Below are positions 51,732 through 62,100 of a stretch of 64,000 bases of DNA, piece by piece. The notes beneath the pieces were generated by a model, which was not told where the DNA came from, did not search any database, and saw nothing but the letters and a program-made list of their open reading frames with translations. Source of the stretch: Flavobacteriaceae bacterium (GTDB lineage: Bacteria; Bacteroidota; Bacteroidia; Flavobacteriales; Flavobacteriaceae); NCBI GenBank assembly GCA_029238515.1, contig JAQWFW010000032.1, forward strand, positions 27,547-91,546, written 5' to 3'. Every line of letters begins with the position of its first letter. The first letter of the stretch is position 1. Both the position numbers and the translations under genes were made by a program.

Positions 51732-51800
51732 AATGCAATACCAAAGACTTTAATCCTAATTCTCTTCGTACTTGTAGCGGTTATATTTTATTAGCTTACA

Positions 51801-52805
51801 TTACAACCCGTAGAAGCGACTATTATTCCCTCTTTTATTCTTGTTGTCAGGGTTAAAATCAAATGTAATATACAATTCAAAACTATTAAAATCAGTGCCT
51901 GTCGGACCAGGAGACACCATATCTATCGAATAATTAACCCCAAGCTCTATTTGTTGAACAAAGAGACTTAAAGATGCTCCAAATTGAGATATTGAAAACC
52001 CCTCATAATTGTTAAAGTGTTGGTTAAGGCCTATAGAAATATTTCCTAATATCACTTCTTGAAAAAGATCTATTCTAGATTTTGCGCCTTGCATAGTAAT
52101 AGCATTATATAAAAACAAATAAGAAAATGAAGGCAAAATACCTTGGCCGTAAGGGTTTAAATCATACTCATAACCCATTTGCAAGGAGAGTAATAAGTCT
52201 TTCTTGTTTTTTGCAGTGGAATTAAAAGATGTATCAGGAGTATTCATATGCTTTGCATTAAGCCCAAAAAACAAATTTTCGTTGTTGTGAAGCGAAAACC
52301 CTGCAGCCAAATCAAAATAATTAATTTGACCATCAATGTTTACCGGATCAATAGTAACTCCTGCAATACTCCCTGTTAATACATTTATTTGATCTTCAAA
52401 AATCAAACTATTATAATTTAATGAACTGCTACCATATCCTATGGACACGGACGGATTAAACGTCCATTTGTAATTAAATTGTGTTCTATAAATATAATGT
52501 AGGTTAGCAATCGAGACTGAATATCCAAGACTTTTCACATCAATGCTCTTAACATCTAAAGCCAATGAAAAATTACTTTGCTCAAAGAAATGATTTACAA
52601 ATGCAAATTTTGATTCGACTTCACTAGCATCATTAAATCCTTCTGAACCTGTTAGCACTCCTACTTTTGAAGAGTCTCCAAAAGCATAAAAGCTAGGGTT
52701 TTGAGCACCCATGATTTTGTTTTGGTTTTTTATGATATTATCTTGTGAAAATCCAAAGTTGTAAACTAAGATTACAAGGGTGATATATAGAGATTTCAAT
52801 TTCAT
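51801..52805 (-). CDS. PorP/SprF family type IX secretion membrane protein
   Basis: 334 residues. A signal peptide (about 1-20, ending NFGFSQ) precedes an outer-membrane barrel of the PorP/SprF family: 'AQNPSFYAFG' opening, many aromatic amphipathic strands, and a C-terminal strand near ELYITFDFNP. SprF of Flavobacterium is required for secretion of the partner adhesin SprB and is encoded next to it. Here the gene follows the giant protein by 8 nt, so it is very probably its dedicated partner. Confidence 0.9.
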   Translation of the reverse strand: MKLKSLYITLVILVYNFGFSQDNIIKNQNKIMGAQNPSFYAFGDSSKVGVLTGSEGFNDASEVESKFAFVNHFFEQSNFSLALDVKSIDVKSLGYSVSIANLHYIYRTQFNYKWTFNPSVSIGYGSSSLNYNSLIFEDQINVLTGSIAGVTIDPVNIDGQINYFDLAAGFSLHNNENLFFGLNAKHMNTPDTSFNSTAKNKKDLLLSLQMGYEYDLNPYGQGILPSFSYLFLYNAITMQGAKSRIDLFQEVILGNISIGLNQHFNNYEGFSISQFGASLSLFVQQIELGVNYSIDMVSPGPTGTDFNSFELYITFDFNPDNKNKRGNNSRFYGL

Positions 52806-52813
52806 AGTCTGTA

Positions 52814-53100
52814 TTATTTTATAAGCATAAATTGACCCGTTTTCTCAACAACTTTTCCGTCTATAGTTGTAGCTACTACGTAGTATTTATAATTTCCATT
52901 AATTGGCTCATCATTTCCTTTTTCTATACCATTCCATCCCCAATTAGGATCTAATGAATCTACATCAGAGGTTATTTCATAAACAACATTCCCCCAGGGG
53001 TCATACACATACATGGAAACTTTTGTAAAGCCAATTAATGATGCTCTAAATAAATCATTTATTCCGTCATTATTAGGAGAGAAAGCTGTAGGTGTCATAA
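52814..53100 (-). other. Type B T9SS sorting domain (gliding motility-associated C-terminal domain)
   Basis: The last 95 residues begin IMTPTAFSPNNDGINDLF, continue with KVSMYVYDPWGNVVYE and end GQFMLIK. This is the CHU_C/gliding motility-associated C-terminal domain, the type B T9SS signal, which in studied cases needs a PorP/SprF partner. Confidence 0.92.
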
Positions 53101-56100
53101 TATTTGCACCACGACCAACACTAATAGTTTTAGATACTGATCGCGAACAACCCAGTCTATTGAAAACGGTAAGTGTGACTGTATAAACCCCGTCAATCGT
53201 ATAGGAATGGAAAACTGTTTTGAAGCTATCCCCTTCAGAATTCGGAACTAAATCTTCTGGATTAAAAAATACTTTGAAAGGCGAATTATCCCCAAAATCC
53301 CAAACAATGTAATCATATTCGGCTGGGATGTCACTGAGATCAACTGTATTGGTGAATTCTATACTTTCATTAACATCAACTGAACTATAGGCTGCAAAAT
53401 TAAGTGATGTATAATCAAAACCTGGTGACTCAATTGGCGTACTAATGTCAATTGTGTTCCAACAGTCTTGATCATTTTTCACTTTAAGAACTCCTGTTGG
53501 GGTTGTTGGGTTATTAATTGCCAATTCGTATGTAGAATCCCCTAAATAAACATGAGGGACTAAAACACTATTATAATAGAACGTTAAGCTTGGATCTAAA
53601 CTCGCTACTTTAATTCTAATATTTCCTGGATTATCAGCACATAATGAATCATCTAATTCAAGGTATTCGATATTAAGAGAACTGTAATCAAATATTGTGA
53701 ACAAATAAGGAGTTGACGTACATGAATTACTATCTTCAATCGTTAAATAATACAATCCAGCTTGCAGGTCACAAATATTAAAGTAGTTATTATTTGCAAC
53801 TGTAATTGGAGTTAATGTTTCAGATGATGGATCTAAATACTCTAAAGAAAAGTTTGTATAAATTCCTGTTCCACCAGTAAAATCAAAATTGGCACAGCCC
53901 AAATCCCCATTACATGTCACATTAGACGTCGAAAGTAATGAAATTTCTACTGGCAGGATGTTATCAATTACATATGATTTTGTTGGTATTGCACATCCAA
54001 GAAGATCGGTTCCTGAAATTGTATAAACTCCAGGCTCTAACCCTGTAATTGTTGCTTGATTTTGCTGGAAACCATTTGGTCCAGTCCAAGAAATAGCATA
54101 CAAACCTCCTGCACTAGCACCGCCGCGAATATCAATTGAAATTGCACCATCATTCTCACCATGACAAGAAACTTGAGTCACTTGTTCATCAAAAAAGGCA
54201 ATTGGCGTTGAGACTTTTATAACTCCTGTTTTTATACGTTGACACGGAAAGGTTGTTATGGCATAATTGAATTCTCCAGAATCTATTGGAGTTCCAGAAA
54301 TTACTAGCTGCCCAGTGGCGTTGTCATAATTCGAACTTATACCAAGCGGCAACCCTGTTACAGTAACTGCTGTAGCGCCAGATAATGCATACTCTATTGG
54401 GGTGATTGGTGTATTAAAATTGGATTGACACAATTGCTGGTCGTCAGTGCCCACAGCAGATGTTAATTCAATAGAAACATTTGTATTAATATTCGTAACA
54501 GAAAATAATTGTGTCGCGACACATCCTGTTGTAACCACGTTAAAATTGAAAGTTCCAAACGTGGCTGGTGTTCCAGACACTGTATATACTCCAGTACCAG
54601 CATCAAAATCTAAAACAAGGTTATCAGGTAGGTTAAGTGGTTCTATTCCCGTTGCTCCTCCTCCAATTGTAAACGTAATTGGCTCAATACTTCCACTTTG
54701 ACAAATGGCTTGGTTAATCGTTGAAATATCGCTAGTAACTGTTATTGTAGCTTCTGGTCGGATATCTAATATGAAAGCCTGAGATGCCGCAACACCACAA
54801 GAACCAACCGTCGTTACAATATAATTTTGAGCAACACCCATCGCATTGATAGGAGTTCCCGAAATTGTGACTATTCCTGAGGTCACAGAATAACTCAATC
54901 CAGCTGGCAATGAAGGTGTAATAGTAACATCATTAACCCCTTGAGACACTGAGAAAACAACCGGATCTATAGGCGTATTTTGACAAGCAGTTTGCGTAGG
55001 GTTTGTAGAAATATAAGATATTCCCTGATCTGGATTTACTGTAATAACTCCAGATAAAATATTACTACATCCTTGACTAGAACTGATTGTGTAGTTGTAA
55101 ACCCCACTCTGTGTTGGTACTCCTGATATAATTCCTGTTGTTGGATTAAAAGTAACTCCTGGAATAGTTGGCGTCATTACAAGAGTTGAGGTTGTTGGTG
55201 ATATCGCATATTGGATTGGAGTTGCAAAAGCACTTACCTCACAAACAATTGGATCAGGATTTCCTGAAACTAGAGAAATAGAAGAATTTTCTTTAATCAC
55301 AATTGTACCTCCATAAGTGTCCGAACTACAAATCCCGAACGAATTCACCGTATAATCAAAAGTACCAATATCACATGAAGCACCTGAAATAGTTAATATA
55401 TTGGAAGAAATTGACCAAGAAATTCCGGCCGGCATATTCGGGGAAAATTGAACATCTCCTCCAGTAGCACCACCTCCCAAGTTGTAGGAAATAGGTGCTA
55501 TAGTATCACAAGAACAAACTTCTTGATCAATAGTGGTTGGTGTTAATTCTGTGATTATATCATTAGAATTAACAACGATAGAACCACTGTAAGATGAATT
55601 ACATCCGTTTGTTGAGCCAGCAGTATTTACTACATAATTAAAGGTACCTGTACTGGTTGGCAGTCCACTAATAGTTAATGTATTAACAGTTGAATCAAAA
55701 GCTGAAACGATACCTGAGGGTAAGCCCGTCACAAACGCACTGGTCGCTGAACCACCTATCGCATATACGATTGGGGTAAGGGCGGTATCTTCACAAATAA
55801 CTTGACTCACTGTGCTAGAGTCCTGTGGAATAATCGTCCCTTGCTCTTGAACATCTACAAAAGCCTCATTTGGCAATATTACATCTGTTGACTCACAAGC
55901 TGTTGGCGTTGAGGAATCAGAAACACTCAGTAGAGTTATTACATTTGATCCGGAATTAGCAGTTGAAATTGAAATTGTAGCGGAATTTGAGGTTCCACTA
56001 GAAGTAACTTGCTGAACTGGATCTGAGTTTATTTGATATGTAAACGTATATGGAGCAACTCCATTCGAACCTTCAAAAGTGATAAAAGGTACGGCATCAT

Positions 56101-59100
56101 TCTCACAAACGAGGAAGTTATTAAGGCCCGTAATTGTCGCAACAGGACTAGGATTCACGGTAATTGTGAATACTTCAGTTGAACTACACGTTTCTCCAGC
56201 ATTTGTATAAGTAGCTGTTACAGAAATTGTCGCAGTTTGTTGTGTTGAGCCCGTATTAACTGCTGTAAACGACGGAAGATCTCCTGATCCGTTTGGCGCA
56301 AGTCCAATAGAGGTATTATCATTAATCCATGAGTAATTTACAGAAACCCCTGAATTATTAGAGCTGAAAACTACAGGCGATAAAACTTGTCCATTACAGA
56401 CTATTTGATCTGCAGGTTGAACTAAATCTAAGGTTGGATTTACTGTTATCAAAAAGTCTTTTGAAGTGCCATTACAAACAACTCCATTATTTGTGTAAAC
56501 CGGAGTTACTGTAATTGTTGAAACATTTGGAGAAGGGCCTGTATTTAGTGTCGTAAACGGTAAAATACTTCCTGTTCCGCTAGCACCCAAACCTGTACTC
56601 GTATTATCATTAGTCCAAGTATACGTGGTAGCACCAAGTGTATTTAAAGAATTAAAATTAACCTCTGTTGATAAATTTCCAGCACATATGGTTTGATCTG
56701 CTGGCTGAATTACGTGAGCACTTGGATTTACTGTAATAGTAAATACTTCAGAAGGTCCTTCACATGAAACCAAATCATTTGTGTACGTTGGAGTAACAGT
56801 GATTGTAGCTACAATCGGGGTAAACCCTGTATTTATAGCCGTAAAGGACGGAATGTCTCCAGAGTCATTTGCAGCTAATCCAATCGTTGTATTATTATTA
56901 ACCCAGTCATAAGTCGTTATTCCGCCTAAATTATTTGATGAAAAGCTAGCTAAGTTTGTGTTTTCACCATTGCAAAGAACCTGGGAAATTGGAGTGGTCA
57001 ATTCTGCGGTTGGATTGACTGTAATTGTAAACGTTTGGGAGGGTCCTGGACAACTTACTCCAGCATTATTATAAATTGGTGTAACCTCTACAGATGCTAC
57101 GACTGGAATATTCCCAGTATTAACAGCAACAAACGAAGGTATGTTCCCTGTTCCATTAGCTCCTAAACCAATACTTGGATTATTGTTAGTCCATTCATAG
57201 GTTGTGGAACCTGAAGTATTTACTGATGAGAAGTTCACAGAAGTAGTTGAATCAGAATTACAAACCGTTTGGTTTGGAGGTAGAATCACACTTGCTGAAG
57301 GGTTAACAGTAATTGTAAACGTTAATGTTGAGCCCTCACAACTCTCTCCTCCGTTTGTAAAGGTAGGTGTTACTTGTATTGTAGCAACTGAAGGAACTAA
57401 CCCTGGATTAGTTGCTGTAAAAGAAGGAATATTCCCTGTTGAAGGTCCAGCAATCAACCCAATTGATGAATTGTTGTTAGACCATTCATAAGTAGTTGTT
57501 CCACCTAAATTGTTAGAATCAAAATTATAAAAGAATGTATCTCCATCACAAATAACTTGTGCATCGGGTTGAATCATTTCAGGTTCAGGATTAACTTCAA
57601 TTGTAAAGGTTTTTGAATCTCCTTGACAACTTACTCCTCCATATTCGTAAAATGGAGTTACAACAATAGTTCCTACAGCCACAGTAGTTGAACTATTAGA
57701 AGCTACAAAAGACGGAATTGTTCCTGTTCCTGTTGCTGCTAATCCAATGCTTGGATTTGAATTAGTCCAACTATAAGTTGTTGTTCCAGTAATGTTTGTG
57801 GTTGTAAAGTTGACTGGTGTTGTAGAATCACCATTACACACAACTTGTGAGGCTGGTTGATCTACCTGACCAGATGGGCTAACTGTAATTGTAAACGTTT
57901 CTGATGGTCCAGAACAAGAAACACCACCATTAATAAATGTAGGGGTTACCGTTATAGTTGATATTACTGGGTTTGGATTCAAATTGGATGTTATAAACGT
58001 TGGTATATTTCCAGTCCCTGATGCTGCTAAACCTATAGAAGTGTCAGAGTTTGTCCAACTGTACGTTGTTAATCCAACAGTATTGGCAGATGTAAAGGAT
58101 ACATTAGTAGATTCTCCATTACACACTATCTGTGAGGCTGGTAAATTCACCTGTGCTGCGGGATTGACCGTTACTGTGTACGTTTTTGAAGGTCCAGAAC
58201 AAATTACCCCAGCATTCTCGTAAACTGGAGTCACTGTGATCGTAGACACCGAGGGGGCTGTCCCAGTATTTGTTGCCGTAAAAGCAGGAACATCTCCTGT
58301 GCCGCTACTTATGTTTAAACCTGTCGACAAATTATCATTTGTCCACGAATATGTTGTTGTGCCCATCGTGTTTGATGAACTAAAGCTAGTGCTGCCTACA
58401 GAATCACCATCGCAAACAACGACCGAAACAGGTTGATTAACTTGTGCAGAAGGATTAACTGTGATAGTAAAATTTTCAGTTGAGCCAATACAACTTACAC
58501 CTTCATTGGTAAATGTTGGTGTCACAGTAAGACTTGCTGTTATTGGTGCATTACCAGTATTAACAGCCAAAAATGCTGGAATCGATCCAACTCCAGATGC
58601 TGGAATCCCAATACTAGGAGTGTTATTGGTCCATGCATAAGTGGTAGTCCCCACACTATTGGATGTCGTAAAGTCAACTGTTGTGGTATCTCCATCACAT
58701 ACAATTTGTGAGCTTGGAGATATCATGTTTGGATTAGGGTTGACTGTAATTGTAAATATTTTGTTTGGTCCATCACAATCTACACCATTATAACTAAATG
58801 TTGGAGTTACTATAATTGTTGAGGTTATAGGTGTAGTTCCAGGATTTGTAGTGGTAAATGATATACTAGATCCAGAACCAGTACTACTAAGTAAACCAAT
58901 TGCAGTATTACTATTAGTCCAATTGTAAGTGGTTGTACCTACCGTATTAGGAGTGGTAAAATTGATAACCGCAACATCTGATGCACAGAAAACTTCGTCT
59001 GAAGGTTGATTCACCTCTGCTGTAGGATTCACTGTAATCTGAAATGTTTCTGTTGGGCCTGGACAACTGATGCCATTGTATGTAAATGTTGGCGTTACAG

Positions 59101-62100
59101 TAATGGTTGCAACTTGAGGAATAGTACTTACATTGGCAGCTGTAAAAGAAGCTATATTCCCTGTCCCATTAGCAGGAATAGATCCTATGGTTGTGTTGTC
59201 ATTTGTCCAAGAATACGTTGTTGTACCTACTGTGTTTGAGGTAGAAAAGTTAATATCTGCAACTGAATCTCCTGAACATACAATTTGTGAGGTGATCGGA
59301 TCGACTTGTGCCGATGGATTTACCGTTATCGTAAAGGACTTAGGATTACCAGTACAAGAAACCAAACCATTCGTAAATGTTGGTGTTACAGTGATATTTG
59401 CAATTTGAGGAATTCCGGTAGAATTAACCGCTGTAAACGAGCTAATATCTCCAGAGCCGCTAGAAGCCGACAAACCTATAGTTACATTATCATTAGTCCA
59501 ATCGTAAGTGGTTGTGCCACCAGTATTTAATGTGTCGAAATCTATGTTTGGTACTAATTCGCCTTCACAAAGTATCAGAGATGTTGGTTGATTTACTTGA
59601 GCTGAAGGGTTTACCGTAAGCTGGAATGTTTCTGGTGATCCAGAACAAAACTGACCATTAAAGGTATACGTTGGCGTTACAACTATAGTCGCAACCTGTG
59701 GAATTGTCGTTATATTAGTTGCTGTAAATGCTGCAATATCTGTAGAACCAGATGCAACTAAACCAATACTCGTATTATCGTTCGTCCAACTATAAGTGGT
59801 TGTCCCTGAAGTATTTGAAGTTGAAAATGTAATCGGAGTAAAACTGTCTCCATTACACACTACTTCTGAAGGAATTGGATTGACTTGAGCCGCTGGATTT
59901 ATTGTAATTGTAAAGGTTTTTGAAGCACCTGTACATGAAATCCCTTCGTTATCAAATGTTGGTGTTACAACCAAAGTTGCAACTTGACTTATTGGTGAAG
60001 TATTAATCACTGTTACGCCTGAAATATCTCCAGATCCCGTTGATGGTAATCCTATTGATGGATTATCATTAATCCATGTAAACCCTGAGACTCCCCCAGT
60101 ATTGGTTGTTACAAAATCTACATCTAATATTTCACTTACACATAAAATCTGTGATAACGGTTGATCTACATTTGGTTCTGGATTCACAACAACATCAAAT
60201 GTAATTGGATCTCCAGTACATCCAGCTGAATTTGCAGGCAGTGATAATGAATATACAACTGTTATTGGAGCAGTTGTAACATTAGTTAAAACTTCACTTA
60301 TCGTATCGACTCCGCTAGTTCCGGATTCCGTAATTCCTGTGACACTCGCTCTAGTCCAATTAATACTTCCAGGGACATTAGAGGTTAATGTATGATTGAA
60401 TGCATCGCCAGAGCAAATAGCTGCTACTGGATTAGCTGAAGTAAGGATTGGATTCGGATTGACGTCAACAGTAATAGTTTCTGAATCAGTACAGCCATCT
60501 TCTGAGGTTAAAGTGATAATATAATTTACTGGAATTGTTACAGAACTTGTATTGGTTAGAGCTTCGCTAATTATTCCTGTTCCAGATCCAGCAGTATTTG
60601 AAATTCCAGAAATAACTGCTCTAGTCCAACTGTAGGTTGTACTAGCCAATGCCGAAGTTGGTACATATTCAAAAATTTCATCACTACAAATTGAAGGTGG
60701 AGTCAATGTACTCGTCAAAGTTGGTTGTGATTGAACTGTTATTGGTAGAGCTGCGGAAGAAGCTCCCAATCCACAAGAGTTATTTCCTTGAACAGATAAA
60801 TTTCCTGAGATAGCTGAAGCAGAAAACGGAATAGAAATTGTATTGGCGGTTGTAGAAATTGTACTGCCGTCAGGTAATGTCCATAAATAGGACAATGCGT
60901 TTGGAATTATTGTGGTTGTGTAATCATGAGTCGATCCAGCACACACTGTTTGTTCTCCTGATACAATCCCCGTAGTTGGTAATTCATCAATAGTAATTGG
61001 TAATGTAGAATTCGGACCACTACCGCAGCCATTTACGCCATTTACAGACACATTCCCTGAAACTGCGTTTGCGCCATAATCAACACTAATTGAATTCGTT
61101 CCTTGACCAGAAACTATTGTAGCACCCGTTGGCACTTGCCATTCATAGCTAACCACATTTGAATTCACCGGAACGGTATATACAACTCCTGAATTGCCTT
61201 GACAAATCGTATTTAAACCTGTAATGGTCCCTAAATTTGGAATCGTACAATTGATTGTTAATGTTACAGAATCTGATACAGATTCTGAACTACAAGCCCC
61301 CACACCATTGGCGGTTAACGTTAGTACTTCTGGAGTACAACTATTACTAAATGATTCATAAACAACAGGATTTCCTAAGTTAAAATTACCTGATAAACTT
61401 CCTGAAGTGGACCAGCTTGTAGAACTCGCATTGGATACATCTGTTCCTAGAATTGTAAAAGGAGCAATTGCTGTTCCTGGAATATAACAAATGGCACCAT
61501 TATCACCAGCTTCAACTGAGGGAAGCGCTTGAGTGGTAACAGTAATTTCTTCTATTGCATTTTCTGCACAAGGCGATAATGGAGTTGCTACAAGACGAAG
61601 TCTTGTTACTACATTTGAAGGGATATCAGTTCCTAAGTATGAAAAATATACATCATTAACAACCTGACCAGGGCCTTCAATAATACTCCATTCAAGTGTA
61701 TCATAATTAGATCCTGTTCCGTTTAATGGTACGCCTGTTGTAGTACTAACACAAACGTCAATATCACTTGCAGTCACGGTTGGATTCTTAATTATATTTA
61801 ACAACATAAAGCTACTGTCTACAGCACAGCTGCTATTCCCCGTTCCTGTGACTGTTAAGTACACATAACCCCTGTTTATATCATCTATACTTGGAATATA
61901 TTCTGGATTTACGGCCGTTGGGTCTGTAAATGAACCAGGCAAATAAGTACCTGAAGACGTTCCATTGCTATTTTCAGAACTCATCCACATGACGTCAGTA
62001 GCACTGGAAGTAGCGTCCAACAATGTATAGGTTTCTGATTCACAAATAGATGCATTAACTCCTGCAAAGACTCCAACGCCGTCAGCTATAGTTACTTTTA

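Noticed and set aside
56150..60172. Regular ~286-bp periodicity that could suggest a CRISPR array or satellite
   Set aside because: The period is one protein domain in a single open frame; repeats are too long and too variable for CRISPR, and there are no short identical repeats with spacers.
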